From Shewanella woodyi ATCC 51908 (GTDB taxonomy: Bacteria > Pseudomonadota > Gammaproteobacteria > Enterobacterales > Shewanellaceae): DNA of 64,000 bases. The DNA is taken from the NCBI RefSeq assembly GCF_000019525.1, contig NC_010506.1:4774001-4838000 (forward strand). The letters are read 5' to 3'. This document shows, piece after piece, positions 44,771-54,527 of the stretch. Position 1 is the first letter of the stretch. Every line of letters begins with the position of its first letter. Position numbers and translations under genes: made by a program. A model generated the notes under the pieces. It saw only the letters and a program-made list of their open reading frames with translations, was not told where the DNA came from and made no database searches.

Positions 44771-46260
44771 ATCTTTCTTTGGCGCTGATGTTACAGCTAA
44801 CTATCCTATTGCCGCTGCTGGCAACCTTTGCAATAGCAGTAACGGGACAGAAACCTAATCTTCGTGAAGCGGTCACCATAAGTACCAGTCTGGCGGTGCT
44901 TTACTGCGTGGTCAATCTCTACCAAGCACTCAATGCCGGAGCCAGCATTAGCGTCTCATGGTGGGCACTTATGCCCGGTTTAGAGATAAGCTTTGTTGTT
45001 GAACCACTGGGTATGTTGTTCGCACTTATTGCCAGCTTTCTGTGGCTTATCACCACCATTTACGCCATCGGCTATATGCGTGGGCATGGAGAAGAGAACC
45101 AAACCCGTTTTTACATCTGTTTTGCGTTGGCGATTAGTGCAGTAATGGGGCTCGCCTTTTCGGCGAACTTATTTACCCTGTTCATCTTTTACGAAGTGAT
45201 AACGCTATCAACCTACCCGCTGGTTACCCACGCGGGTACCGAAAAAGCTAAGCAAGGTGGCAGGGTCTATCTGGGTATCTTACTCAGCACTTCTATCGCT
45301 TTTTTCCTACTGGCCATCATCTTGACCTGGTTTGTCAGCGGTAGCCTTGAATTTAAAGCGGGCGGTGTGTTTGATGACAATGTCAATACCACAGTCGCAG
45401 GCGCTATCTTAGTACTGTTTGTATTTGGTATAGGAAAAGCGGCAATAATGCCATTTCATCGTTGGTTACCAGCTGCGATGGTGGCACCAACACCGGTCAG
45501 TGCCCTGCTCCATGCCGTGGCGGTAGTAAAGGCAGGGGTATTTACGGTACTTAAGGTCTGTATCTTCATTTTTGGACTCGACCTACTGCCTAAGTTACCC
45601 ACCACTGAGTTTTTACTATATTTAGCAGCCATTTCGGTGCTATTAGCCTCTATTGTGGCCATGCGACAAGACAACTTAAAAGCCAGATTAGCCTACTCGA
45701 CGGTGAGCCAACTTGGCTATATCACCATCGGTGCGCTGCTAGCGACCTCATCGGGCGTTATCGGCAGCTCTATGCATATCGCCTCCCACGCATTTGGCAA
45801 AATTACTCTGTTCTTTTGTGCTGGCGCGATTTTGGTGGCCAGTCATAAATCAAAGATCAGTGAGATGCGCGGCTTAGGCTTTGCGATGCCGATCACTATG
45901 GCTGCATTTTTCATTGCTAGCCTAAGCATTATTGGCGTTCCACCAGCTGGCGGCACATGGAGTAAATGGTTCCTGTTAATGGGCACTGTAGAAACCGGTT
46001 ATTGGTTCATCATGGTCACACTGATGCTCAGTTCTTTACTTAATATCGCCTACCTACTGCCCATTCCTTACCACGCCTTTTTCCCAGGTAAGGATCACCC
46101 AGCAGCATCAAGCGGCGGTATTAAAGAGGCACCGTTACCGTCATTGATTGCATTAACCATCACCACCTTAGGCTGCTTAACTATGTTCATCTATCCACAG
46201 CCCTTTTATGAATTAGCAAAAGCTATCTTGACTGTATCTGGAGTCAGCCATGGACAATGA
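44767..46260 (+). CDS. Mrp-type antiporter subunit, second ND4/ND5-like pump
   Basis: A 497-residue paralogue of the preceding pump. It has FIFYEVITLSTYPLVTHAG, GKAAIMPFHRWLPAAMVAPTPVSALLHAVAVVKAG (in pieces: MPFHRWLPAAM, VSALLHAVAVVKAG) and LAYSTVSQLGYITIG. HAVAVVKAGVF is closer to NuoL/MrpA than to MrpD, so it may stand in for the missing N-terminal part of MrpA. ATGA overlap with mnhD. Confidence 0.85.
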   Translation: MNLSLALMLQLTILLPLLATFAIAVTGQKPNLREAVTISTSLAVLYCVVNLYQALNAGASISVSWWALMPGLEISFVVEPLGMLFALIASFLWLITTIYAIGYMRGHGEENQTRFYICFALAISAVMGLAFSANLFTLFIFYEVITLSTYPLVTHAGTEKAKQGGRVYLGILLSTSIAFFLLAIILTWFVSGSLEFKAGGVFDDNVNTTVAGAILVLFVFGIGKAAIMPFHRWLPAAMVAPTPVSALLHAVAVVKAGVFTVLKVCIFIFGLDLLPKLPTTEFLLYLAAISVLLASIVAMRQDNLKARLAYSTVSQLGYITIGALLATSSGVIGSSMHIASHAFGKITLFFCAGAILVASHKSKISEMRGLGFAMPITMAAFFIASLSIIGVPPAGGTWSKWFLLMGTVETGYWFIMVTLMLSSLLNIAYLLPIPYHAFFPGKDHPAASSGGIKEAPLPSLIALTITTLGCLTMFIYPQPFYELAKAILTVSGVSHGQ

Positions 46261-46606
46261 GAAGCAGTACCTTTTTGATAATCCCAAAAATATCCAGCGT
46301 GTTTTATATCTGTTGTACGCCTGCTGCACATTGCTTGTGATACTTGATTTCGTCATCCACCGCCATGTCTACCATAGCTGGGAAAATCTACCTATTTTTT
46401 ATCCTATCTATGGCTTTGTCGGCTGTGTCATCTTGGTATTGATAGCCAGCTGGATGCGCACCTTTCTGATGCGCCCAGAAGGCTATTATGATGAGCCTGA
46501 AGCCGATGACAACAACCACTCAACCCCAACTTCAGATGATGACGCTGTAAGCGGCCATGCAACTGATGCTAAAAAGGATATAGGTGACCGCAATGTGGAT
46601 GCTTGA
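46250..46606 (+). CDS. Small membrane protein of the antiporter operon
   Basis: 118 residues with two membrane helices (LYLLYACCTLLVILDFVIH and IYGFVGCVILVLIASW) and an acidic, low-complexity C-terminal tail of about 40 residues (DEPEADDNNHS, SDDDAVSGH). Overlaps both neighbours (11 bases before, about 14 after), so it is surely translated as part of the operon. It is not one of the canonical Mrp subunits; it may be an accessory subunit of this complex type. Confidence 0.75.
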   Translation: MDNEKQYLFDNPKNIQRVLYLLYACCTLLVILDFVIHRHVYHSWENLPIFYPIYGFVGCVILVLIASWMRTFLMRPEGYYDEPEADDNNHSTPTSDDDAVSGHATDAKKDIGDRNVDA

Positions 46607-48293
46607 GCTACCGCCCTTTGTACTGTTTTTAATTGGCGGACTAATTGCTGCAACAACACGCGGGAAGCTGCGTGGTGCATTGATGATTGCCATTCCAGTT
46701 ATCAGTGGATTACATCTGTGGACCGTACCTGAAGGCGTCCACTTACAGTTGATGTTTTTAGACTATCAACTGGTCCCCTACCGCGCCGACAAATTAAGCC
46801 TGATGTTTGGCTATATTTTCCATATTGCCGCCTTTATTGCCATCATCTATTCACTGCACGTTAAAGACACAGTTCAGCAGGTAGCGGCCATGCTCTATGC
46901 GGGCAGCGCCATAGGTGCGGTGTTTGCGGGTGATCTGCTTACCCTGTTTGTATTCTGGGAACTATTGGCCTTTACCTCAGTATTTCTAATTTGGGCTCGC
47001 CGTACCCCTCAAGCCTACAGCGCAGGTATGAGATATTTGATCATGCAGGTGCTCTCAGGGGTAATTCTGCTAGTTGGAGCCCTGTTTTATATTGCAGACA
47101 CTGGCAGTATCTCCTTCGACTTTATCGGCCTAGAGGGTATTGCTGGCTGGCTTATCTTTATCGCCTTTGGCATTAAGTGCGCCTTTCCTTTTGCCCACAC
47201 TTGGCTTACCGATGCCTACCCTGAAGCGACACCGACCGGTACCGTATTACTCAGTGCATTTACCACTAAGGTGGCGGTTTATGCTCTGGCTCGCGGCTAC
47301 CCCGGCACGGAACTGCTGGTTTATATTGGCGCGGCTATGACCTGCTTCCCCATCTTCTTTGCGGTGATAGAAAACGATCTTCGTCGAGTACTGGCTTATA
47401 GCTTGATTAACCAAGTTGGCTTTATGGTGGTTGGGATCGGTATTGGTACAGCCTTAGCACTTAATGGTGCGGTATCTCACGCCTTTAATGATGTGATCTT
47501 TAAAGGCTTACTGTTTATGAGCATGGGTGCAGTGCTGCATATGACAGGTCGAATAAATGGCTCAGATCTCGGCGGCCTCTATAAGACCATGCCCAAAACC
47601 ACGATACTGTGTATTGTCGGCGCAGCCTCTATCTCGGCATTCCCACTATTTAGCGGCTTTGTCAGTAAATCTATGGTGATGACTGCCGCCATTGAAACTG
47701 GTCATGACTGGGTTTGGTTAATGCTGCTATTTGCCTCTGCAGGGGTATTCCACCATGCAGGTATCAAGATCCCCTACTTTGCATTTTTCGCCCATGATTC
47801 AGGGATTAGAGCCAACGATCCGCCAAACAACATGGTATTGGCCATGTTCATTGCAGCTTGTTTGTGTATCGGCATTGGTATCTACCCTGCGGCGCTCTAC
47901 TCACTGCTGCCATACGATACTGGTTACAACCCCTATGATGCGACCCATGTGCTCGCACAGACCCAGTTACTGCTGTTCTCGGCACTGGCCTTCGTCTGGT
48001 TGAACCTAAAAGGTATGTACCCGCCAGAGCTGCGCTCGACTCATCTGGATGTGGATTGGGTCTACAGACGCCTAGTCCCTAATGCCCTGCAGCGGATGTT
48101 TGCGGTGGTCTGGAAAGTGGATGGAGAAGTGCGTCAAGCAGTCCTTGGTAAGCTTAACCAAGGTCAGCAACTGTTAACACGCAAGAGCAAAGGAGCGGGA
48201 AGCTTTATCTCCAGTACCTACCCCTCTGGCAATATGGTGCTTTGGGTTGCCATCATTCTAGCTGCCTACCTGTTTATGGTCTTTATTGGCTAA
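46593..48293 (+). CDS. Mrp-type antiporter subunit, third ND4/ND5-like pump
   Basis: About 566 residues from the ATG at 46593. Third member of the NuoL/M/N-MrpA/D family here: FVFWELLAFTSVFLIW, IKCAFPFAHTWLTDAYPEATP, LRRVLAYSLINQVGFMVVGIG, NDVIFKGLLFMSMGA, with the pump Glu and Lys kept. A C-terminal extension of about 100 residues ends in another membrane helix (VLWVAIILAAYLFMVFIG), as in NuoL-like lateral-helix subunits. Last gene of the operon; a strong terminator follows. Confidence 0.88.
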   Translation: MWMLELPPFVLFLIGGLIAATTRGKLRGALMIAIPVISGLHLWTVPEGVHLQLMFLDYQLVPYRADKLSLMFGYIFHIAAFIAIIYSLHVKDTVQQVAAMLYAGSAIGAVFAGDLLTLFVFWELLAFTSVFLIWARRTPQAYSAGMRYLIMQVLSGVILLVGALFYIADTGSISFDFIGLEGIAGWLIFIAFGIKCAFPFAHTWLTDAYPEATPTGTVLLSAFTTKVAVYALARGYPGTELLVYIGAAMTCFPIFFAVIENDLRRVLAYSLINQVGFMVVGIGIGTALALNGAVSHAFNDVIFKGLLFMSMGAVLHMTGRINGSDLGGLYKTMPKTTILCIVGAASISAFPLFSGFVSKSMVMTAAIETGHDWVWLMLLFASAGVFHHAGIKIPYFAFFAHDSGIRANDPPNNMVLAMFIAACLCIGIGIYPAALYSLLPYDTGYNPYDATHVLAQTQLLLFSALAFVWLNLKGMYPPELRSTHLDVDWVYRRLVPNALQRMFAVVWKVDGEVRQAVLGKLNQGQQLLTRKSKGAGSFISSTYPSGNMVLWVAIILAAYLFMVFIG

Positions 48294-48344
48294 GTTCGAG
48301 TAGAGATATGCTGACGATGACGTTTAGCTTATTAACATGAATAC

Positions 48345-48378
48345 AAGCGGCTTGCATAGTGATATGCAAGCCGCTTTG
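48345..48378 (+). terminator. Terminator of the antiporter operon
   Basis: A 14-bp perfect stem (48345-48358 with 48363-48376), GTGA loop, then TGTT; 52 bases past the operon's last stop. Confidence 0.85.
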
Positions 48379-48494
48379 TTATGCTATTCTATCTATATCA
48401 TTGATTTATAATTGGTAGATGAGCTAGAACTACAGCTTGAAAACACACGATGACTTCTGTTGGTGTTCGGTAACTTTTAAAAAGAAGCCTAAAT

Positions 48495-49475
48495 ATGAAT
48501 CTGTTATTGAAAGTCCACATGTTAATTGCTATCTACCTCTTGGTAGGAGCCTGTGCGCCCAACAAAACAAAGTTCAGTGATTTACCATTAAGTAATATCA
48601 ACAGATTGCCCAATCCAGATGTCACCACGCGTATTTCCTCACTAAGTAATTGCACCTCTAAGGACAGTGACCAACTAAACCTGAACTCTCAAGAACCTGT
48701 AACAGTGATAGTCCATGGCTGTTTTGCTTCAGCCGGCATGTTTCGCAAGCTGGCTGATGTGTATGCCTTTCATGGTCAGCAGACAGTTTGTTTCAACTAT
48801 GATGATCGTGAACGACTAACAAGTGGCGCTGCTGCACTGGCGAAGGCACTTAAAGAGCTCTCCTCAGTGCTTCAGCAACCTAAAATCGTGGTGATTGGCC
48901 ACAGTCAAGGCGGACTGATTGCTCGCCGAGCATTGATAGATGAGCCCTCAGATAGTACAGCTGTTGGGGATATTGAGATAGATCTAGTGACGATATCAAC
49001 CCCCTTTGGTGGTATTGAAGCTGCCGACCATTGTGGCTCAACAACCTTGGCATGGTTATCTTTAGGGCTCACTAAGCCCATTTGTCAGTTGATCACTGGC
49101 AGAAAATATCGAGACATTACAGCCAATTCAGATTTTATATCAAGACCTGGAAACCTGCAGTCCTCGGTCAATAGACATTTTAAGATAATCACAGACGAAG
49201 CGAACACCTGTCGTGTCCACAATAATCAAGGCACATGTATTGAAGATGATTTTGTCTTTAGTCTCGATGAACAAAATCAGAGAGTTGTAGACTCACAAGC
49301 GGTTACTACATCGCAGGTGGTTAAAGCAGGTCATGTGGAGATTGTAGGTGACTTAGAAACAGTACCAATTAAGCTTATAGGGCTTTTGCAACAACAAGGG
49401 CTGTTAAGGAGTACCCCACCGCAATCCCAAGGTGAATTAACTAGGCTACTCGAGGATATATATATCTCCCCTTAG
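48495..49475 (+). CDS. Lipoprotein alpha/beta-hydrolase (lipase-like)
   Basis: A 326-residue protein with signal peptide and lipobox (LLVGAC, Cys near 20). The hydrolase fold is shown by VTVIVHGCFASAGMF (oxyanion turn) and the nucleophile elbow GHSQGGLIARRAL; the acid and His partners lie further on, with the His probably in VVKAGHVEIVGD. IVVIGHSQGG and ISTPFGGIEAA resemble PGAP1/lipase class proteins that act on lipids or esters at the cell surface. Extra cysteines (CTSKD, CFNYDD, CRVHNNQGTC) suggest disulfides. Monocistronic. Confidence 0.8.
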   Translation: MNLLLKVHMLIAIYLLVGACAPNKTKFSDLPLSNINRLPNPDVTTRISSLSNCTSKDSDQLNLNSQEPVTVIVHGCFASAGMFRKLADVYAFHGQQTVCFNYDDRERLTSGAAALAKALKELSSVLQQPKIVVIGHSQGGLIARRALIDEPSDSTAVGDIEIDLVTISTPFGGIEAADHCGSTTLAWLSLGLTKPICQLITGRKYRDITANSDFISRPGNLQSSVNRHFKIITDEANTCRVHNNQGTCIEDDFVFSLDEQNQRVVDSQAVTTSQVVKAGHVEIVGDLETVPIKLIGLLQQQGLLRSTPPQSQGELTRLLEDIYISP

Positions 49476-49636
49476 TCACATCCCATGAGTCATTATGAAT
49501 ATTTTTTGCTAATTAATTGGACTAATTAGTATTTTATCTACTAAAGAATATAGGTAGTACTTTTTATTGTACCGCTTCTATATTTCACCATATGAGTATC
49601 AGCGCCGAAAATTGAGCCTGATAAGGATTATTGTTC

Positions 49637-50938
49637 ATGTTTAACGATAAACTAAAAAAAGAACTCAAGGCCTGCCAGAACGCTATGACTCGCAATCAGG
49701 CAGTTATTGATGCTATTAATAACAGTGTTGCTACCATTCTCTTCACTCCAGAAGGCATAGTAAAAGACGCAAACTTGCTCTTTTTAGATGTGGTTGGCTT
49801 TTCTTTGGATGCCCTAAAAGGAAAGCATCATCGAGAGCTTTGTGACTCAGATTATGCTCAAACTAGTGAATACCAAAAATTCTGGGAGCGTTTGAGAAGT
49901 GGTGAAGTCATATCTGGCACCTTTCCCAGAAATGACATTAATGGTGACAGGTTGTGGCTTGAAGCAACTTACTTCCCAATCAAGAAAAACGGAACAATCA
50001 CTGAAGTGATGAAAATTGCGGCTGAAGTCACTGAGAAAAAAGCCAAACTTGACGAACAAGAAGCCGTTTTTATTGCCTTGGATAAATCAATGGCAGTTAT
50101 AGAGTTTAATCCTGATGGCACAATTCTTAAAGCCAACAGTAATTTTCTTGGCGCAGTTGGCTATAACTTAGAGCAAATTAAAGGCAAGCATCATCGCATG
50201 TTTTGCCCAGACTCTTTCTACCATGAAAACCCCAATTTTTGGGCGGAACTCGCATCCGGCGACTTTAAGGCTGGCCAATTTGAACGAAAAGACAGCACCG
50301 GTCGCGTACTTTGGCTTCGTGCCACTTACAATCCAGTCTTTGACGAATCAGGCAAAGTGGTTCGGGTCGTAAAGTTTGCCACCAACATCACCGAAAAAGT
50401 TGAGCAAGAGCGAGCTATTCGTGAAGCAGCAGAAGTCGCATATTCGACATCAGTGAAAACCGCAGAGATAGCGACAAAAGGTGCCGACGTGCTGGAGTCT
50501 ACCGTGTCGACTTCTGAGTCTATTTCGGATCAAGTAGTTGAAACCTCATCGTCTATTTCTCAACTGAATGAACAGTCAAAAAGCATTGAAGCTATCGTCT
50601 CGACCATCAGTGACATCGCAGATCAAACCAATCTGTTGGCACTTAATGCAGCCATCGAAGCGGCGCGAGCGGGCGATCAAGGTCGAGGGTTTGCCGTTGT
50701 GGCTGACGAAGTCAGGCAACTTGCGGCGCGAACTAGCCAATCGACCGCAGAAATTGCTGATGTAGTGAAGAAAAACCGAGAGCTAACTACTGAGGCTACG
50801 GGCAAAATGTCCAGTGTTTCTGAAAGTGCCGATAAAGGTAAACAGCAGATTTCACAAGCCTCAGCAGTAATGGAAGAGATACGAGTAGGCGCAGAAAATG
50901 TAGCTAAAACCGTTTCAGGGTTGAATGTAGCTAACTAA
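49637..50938 (+). CDS. Soluble PAS-PAS methyl-accepting chemotaxis protein (BdlA/Aer-like)
   Basis: About 433 residues from the ATG at 49637 (AAGGAT upstream; a TTG two codons earlier is less likely). No membrane helix. Two similar PAS domains (about 20-135 and 140-258) each have the [18 protein letters not shown] core and a KGKHHR turn, a pattern seen in haem- or FAD-binding PAS sensors. The MCP signalling hairpin follows, with the tip [23 protein letters not shown]. The C-terminal helix is short, as in the BdlA class. Expected to sense redox, oxygen or an internal signal and to feed CheA or a c-di-GMP pathway. Confidence 0.88.
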   Translation: MFNDKLKKELKACQNAMTRNQAVIDAINNSVATILFTPEGIVKDANLLFLDVVGFSLDALKGKHHRELCDSDYAQTSEYQKFWERLRSGEVISGTFPRNDINGDRLWLEATYFPIKKNGTITEVMKIAAEVTEKKAKLDEQEAVFIALDKSMAVIEFNPDGTILKANSNFLGAVGYNLEQIKGKHHRMFCPDSFYHENPNFWAELASGDFKAGQFERKDSTGRVLWLRATYNPVFDESGKVVRVVKFATNITEKVEQERAIREAAEVAYSTSVKTAEIATKGADVLESTVSTSESISDQVVETSSSISQLNEQSKSIEAIVSTISDIADQTNLLALNAAIEAARAGDQGRGFAVVADEVRQLAARTSQSTAEIADVVKKNRELTTEATGKMSSVSESADKGKQQISQASAVMEEIRVGAENVAKTVSGLNVAN

Positions 50939-50963
50939 TTTTAAAACGGTCAAAAACTCACAA

Positions 50964-50988
50964 ACGCGCCTAGTGGCGCGTTTTTTCT
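50964..50988 (+). terminator. Rho-independent terminator after the chemotaxis gene
   Basis: AAACGCGCC, TAGT loop, GGCGCGTTT and a T-run, 26 bases past the stop codon. Confidence 0.9.
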
Positions 50989-51060
50989 TACAAACAGAGA
51001 GAGCTACTCAGCGACACCCAGAGGAGCAAAAGAGACTTAGTAGAAACAGCTAAAAAGCAG

Positions 51061-51097
51061 TCCACCACGGAGGTCACAGAGGAACACGGAGAGGAGA
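51061..51097 (+). repeat. Small repeat R1, 3' part only
   Basis: CCACCACGGAGG and GAACACGGAGAGGAG here are the same as the 3' end of the longer repeats at 51677 and 53954. The 5' part is absent and an extra GTCACAGAG is present. Confidence 0.55.
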
Positions 51098-51152
51098 ACA
51101 AACGCACCAATTAAGGGTGCGTTTTACCTAACTGAGTTAATGATGAATCTCG

Positions 51153-51545
51153 CTATTTGCATGAGTCATTACGGCAAAGTGAGTAATTACGCCAGTGGGC
51201 AAAAACCAAAAGGAAGCTGGCAGCGAGTGTCGCTAGTTTCTCTCCGGTTTCACCTAACAAATCATGTCCATAAATCGCAGTGATGCCAAGCCCGATGATG
51301 CCGAAGAAAGCTAACACTAATACCATAGGATCTTTATGTCGTGTGCAGCCAAGTAATACAGCAATAGAGCTTGTCGGGATAACAAACCACACCATGAGAA
51401 TATGATAAAAATGGTCATCGACAGGAAGCGCAAGCAGTGACGGAAACAAGACTAATAACATTGGCCCCGCTATACAGTGCAATGCACATAATGCAGAGCC
51501 AGTAATGGCAAGACGGTCTAATAATATTTGTGCAGGCTTATTCAT
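51153..51545 (-). CDS. MerC-family membrane protein
   Basis: About 130 residues from the ATG at 51545 (TTGAG site), with four membrane helices. The MerC pattern is clear: LCALHCIAGPMLLVLFP near the N-terminus holds the paired Cys and the His, followed by HFYHILMVWFVIPTSSIAVLLGC. MerC proteins carry Hg2+ or other thiophilic metals across the inner membrane. No mer operon genes are nearby, so an orphan MerC handling Zn, Cu or Hg is likely. It overlooks a repeat-rich region on both sides. Confidence 0.8.
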   Translation of the reverse strand: MNKPAQILLDRLAITGSALCALHCIAGPMLLVLFPSLLALPVDDHFYHILMVWFVIPTSSIAVLLGCTRHKDPMVLVLAFFGIIGLGITAIYGHDLLGETGEKLATLAASFLLVFAHWRNYSLCRNDSCK

Positions 51546-51676
51546 ATCAATTCTCAACGTAATGATTGTACTTAACGCCTCAATGAGGCACCACTGATGA
51601 CTACTTTCGAGCAACCTAACATTAACATTATGAGTAGACAATAAGCAGCCCCTTATATCCTTCAAGATTTACAATG

Positions 51677-51758
51677 CCATTAAGAGATATGGCCAACTCA
51701 CACCGATGAGTTTACAAAAAGAGAAACGATCCACCACAGAGGACACGGAGAAGAGCTG
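51677..51758 (+). repeat. Direct repeat R1, copy 1
   Basis: About 82 bases almost identical to 53954-54036 (around seven differences and one indel). It includes the hairpin AACTCA-CACCGA-TGAGTT and ends CACGGAGAAGAGC. The rest of 51546-52273 is AT-rich, with the MITE-like R2 fragment at 52212 and no convincing gene. Confidence 0.75.
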
Positions 51759-52211
51759 GAGCATGCCAAAGAAGGCATGACTATGGAAATGATAAATTTA
51801 AACATGAGATTGAAGCACTAACTAGATACTCTATGAGGCCAAACGAGGAAGACCAAGCCAGAAATAGGGAGCAAAGCTTAACCTGACTCCAACACTCGCA
51901 GCCACCCAGTTATTAATACTCAAAATTCTTTTCAATATAGTTAACTAAACCATTATCAGAGATATAAACGAGATAAGGTATTGAGTGACTTGGCGTAACA
52001 CTGGTATGTTATTGATTAACAATGGCTGGCTAATGTTTCTATGATGCAAGGGTCAGCCCGCCGGCTGGGCTATCAAACAGATACAAATGAGAACATTTTG
52101 AGTCGTTCTAAAGTCACAGGTACAGATGCTAGTGTAAATCAGGACCTAGTCCAAAAAACATGGGGTAACTGTGAAAAATTGGAGATAAAATTCTCCCCGT
52201 ATCGAGTAAAG

Positions 52212-52250
52212 AATAACTAAGACATCCATAATAATTTGTCGCAACTAAGG
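52212..52250 (+). repeat. MITE-like repeat R2, left end only
   Basis: AATAACTAAGACATCCATAA and the following ATTTGTCGCAACT match the left end of the complete element at 53859-53950. It lies just before the unknown gene at 52274 and may carry its promoter or leader. Confidence 0.65.
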
Positions 52251-52273
52251 ATAGAGCGGAGAAAACATAACAT

Positions 52274-53179
52274 ATGATTTTCAAGAGTTTGCTCTTCACT
52301 GGCGTCCTAGCACTTTTCAACAACACAGTCGCCAATCAAGAGGTTAAAATGGAAGAGTTAAGATACCTAGCTGCATTCAACACAAACAAAAGCTACTGCT
52401 TTTCAACGGTTAATGGAGTTCCAACTTCAAGGAATACATTTACCAGCTCAGGGACAATTTCTACGGGCTTTAACATTACTAGTATCATAGAGAATGGAAC
52501 AAACTCCATGTCAGTACAAATGGTCGCTCTAGAAGCTCCTGATAATCTTGATTTAGAGCTAGATTCAAGCTGCGAACTACTGATATCCGCGAATTCTAAG
52601 AAAAATCGCTACAATATAGCCAGCGTTATCGCGACAGCGGACGACAAATTACAACCTACGGGAAGGAGCACACCTGAATATTCTGGAAACAATCATGTAG
52701 GCCCGGTCAAAGAAGATTTCATGCATGATTCTTACCTTTATGAGGTGCAAAGAACATTTGAAGCTAAAGGCATTCCTCAGTGGAAGTGGACAACTGCAAC
52801 TTCTTTTGTTGATACGAAAGAGAACGTACAAAAACTAAAAGATAAGTATCTCGATATTTGGCTTTTGTTTAAAAACGAGGATTTAGACATTATCAAACAT
52901 GAGTCTCAAATCTCCAATCAAGAGATGGCACAAACTGAAGGTATGAGCCCTGACGAGTGGTGGGATACTCTTTCAGTGAAAGAAATGTTGTCTTCAGATA
53001 AGTCAATTATCCCCATCAGGTGGGATGAATATGAGTTAAAAACATACAACAAAGGACGATTAGTAAGATTTGAAGACATGGATGGTGACTCTCCTCTTCG
53101 CGTCGAATATAACGATAGAATTAAAACATATAATCCTTATTTCTCACTTATTAACGGCAAGTTAGTCATAACAAGGTAG
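52274..53179 (+). CDS. Exported protein of unknown function
   Basis: Encodes 301 residues with a signal peptide (KSLLFTGVLALFNNTVA). The mature protein is acidic and mixed, with DDKLQPTGRSTPEYSGNNH, a Trp-rich GIPQWKWTTATSF and GMSPDEWWDTLSVKEML. Only two cysteines (CFSTVNG, CELLIS) are visible. No family recognised. GGAG lies 12 bases before the ATG, a little far. It is followed after 10 bases by a membrane protein gene, and the pair is flanked by repeats, so may be an acquired cassette. Confidence 0.6.
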   Translation: MIFKSLLFTGVLALFNNTVANQEVKMEELRYLAAFNTNKSYCFSTVNGVPTSRNTFTSSGTISTGFNITSIIENGTNSMSVQMVALEAPDNLDLELDSSCELLISANSKKNRYNIASVIATADDKLQPTGRSTPEYSGNNHVGPVKEDFMHDSYLYEVQRTFEAKGIPQWKWTTATSFVDTKENVQKLKDKYLDIWLLFKNEDLDIIKHESQISNQEMAQTEGMSPDEWWDTLSVKEMLSSDKSIIPIRWDEYELKTYNKGRLVRFEDMDGDSPLRVEYNDRIKTYNPYFSLINGKLVITR

Positions 53180-53189
53180 TCTGGTTTAA

Positions 53190-53813
53190 ATGAACAGAGA
53201 TAAACAGCGCAATTCGAAGAAAGAGCTAGACAAAGAGAAAAATAGCTCAGATTCTAATGCTTTGAAAATCACGCCAGATGAAAAGAAAGGCCTGATTAAG
53301 TTTGGCTTAACCATAGGAACCATTCCTGTAGCCATTGCCGCCGCCATTTTCTCTGACAATGGCGGACAAATTCTCACAGCTTGGTTTGCGGGGATTGTGG
53401 GATTAGCTGGAATACTGATGGTGCATAAACACCTTAAACAAGCTCAGTGGCAATATAAAATAGTTCAGGGTGAGATAGCGGGCTTTACACATATTGAGCA
53501 CTACGAGAAAGTGCACGAAGACTCAATTCGGGAAGAGCGCACGGTGAGTTTTAGCAGTGTCTTTTATTTTCGATTTCAAGGTCGCGGGTATCTTGTCGAG
53601 CATGTGATTTCAATGAATGGCCTGATGTTGAGGTTATTAGGATACAAAGCAGGAAAGCCTGTTGAAATGTGGGTACCCATACATAAACCGACCCTTGCGA
53701 GAAAAAACAGTGTCTTTGGTCGATACATCTACTTAAGTACAGGACTGTTTTTCACTGCTATTTCAGCAGTGCTTTGGTATTTTGTATTCACGAGTGATTT
53801 CTTGCCATATTGA
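53190..53813 (+). CDS. Membrane protein of unknown function
   Basis: Encodes 207 residues: a charged N-terminus (DKQRNSKKELDKEKNSS), three hydrophobic segments (GLTIGTIPVAIAAAIF, LTAWFAGIVGLAGILMV, and STGLFFTAISAVLWYFVF near the C-terminus), with about 90 residues of mixed beta structure between the second and third (TVSFSSVFYFRFQGRGYLVE). That middle part resembles the DUF3592 style of small beta domains, but the match is weak. AAGGTAG gives the ribosome site. Probably cotranscribed with the exported protein upstream. Confidence 0.6.
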   Translation: MNRDKQRNSKKELDKEKNSSDSNALKITPDEKKGLIKFGLTIGTIPVAIAAAIFSDNGGQILTAWFAGIVGLAGILMVHKHLKQAQWQYKIVQGEIAGFTHIEHYEKVHEDSIREERTVSFSSVFYFRFQGRGYLVEHVISMNGLMLRLLGYKAGKPVEMWVPIHKPTLARKNSVFGRYIYLSTGLFFTAISAVLWYFVFTSDFLPY

Positions 53814-53858
53814 GGCAGAGCTTCTTATTCCTACTAGCAACAAAAGATAGCCAATAAA

Positions 53859-53950
53859 GATAACTAAAACATCCATAATAATTTGTTGCACTGCAAGGTT
53901 GAACGCGACAGAAGGAAGTCTGCATCCACAATTGTGGGGGTTTTAGTTAT
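53859..53950. repeat. MITE-like repeat R2, complete copy
   Basis: About 92 bases with imperfect terminal inverted repeats: ATAACTAAAACATCCATAAT at the left, and at the right the complement of ATAACTAAAACCCCCACAAT (17 of 20 match). Too short to code for a transposase. Lies 45 bases past the unknown membrane protein gene. Confidence 0.7.
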
Positions 53951-53953
53951 TCC

Positions 53954-54036
53954 CCATTAAGAAATATGGCCAACTCACACCGATGAGTTAACAAAAAGAG
54001 AAGCGATTCACCACGGAGGAACACGGAGAGGAGCAG
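53954..54036 (+). repeat. Direct repeat R1, copy 2
   Basis: Near-identical to 51677-51758, including AACTCA-CACCGA-TGAGTT. Directly abuts the right end of the complete R2 element. The two R1 copies bracket the unknown two-gene cassette. The remaining 54037-54410 is AT-rich with no gene seen. Confidence 0.75.
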
Positions 54037-54527
54037 AGAGAAAAACTGACTAAATCCATTCAACTAGCAGTTCCCACCAACTACCTATAAAAGTCAGTCA
54101 AACTCCTTATATTTCAGCGAACTAGATCAATGCATATTGAATACCATAGAATATGTAAGGTATTATCCAGCCTATTAGGGAATGCAGGTAAGACTCTAAG
54201 TTATTACATTAACAGACATTAGTAATCGCTTAATAAAGAGTTAAACCAATCAGGGAAGAAAGCAGCTCCACGTACCCAAGGTGCAAAGAGTAAGCACTCC
54301 ATTAATGATTTACACAAGCAATGGATTTAAATCAATCTTCCCCACCCATTCATCACAGACTTGTGACGAACACACATATCCCGAAAACAACAAATAAGTT
54401 AGATTTAACAATGGGTGTCTTGGTTATTTCTCTGACCCCAGTACTATCGCGTATCCTCCATACTAACTAGCGCCTTTCTTGGTGTCGGCATAACAAACTC
54501 CCCTCTTCAGCTTTAACGAAAGCCTAG

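Noticed and set aside
51913..52000. Minus-strand frame reading IPYLVYISDNGLVNYIEKNFEY before a stop
   Set aside because: It looks faintly like a protein C-terminus, but is only about 32 codons with no start codon and no recognised family; too weak to call a gene remnant.
52060..52075. GC-rich inverted repeat near CAGCCCGCCGGCTGGG as a terminator
   Set aside because: No T-run and no gene ending beside it; probably chance or part of the local repeat debris.
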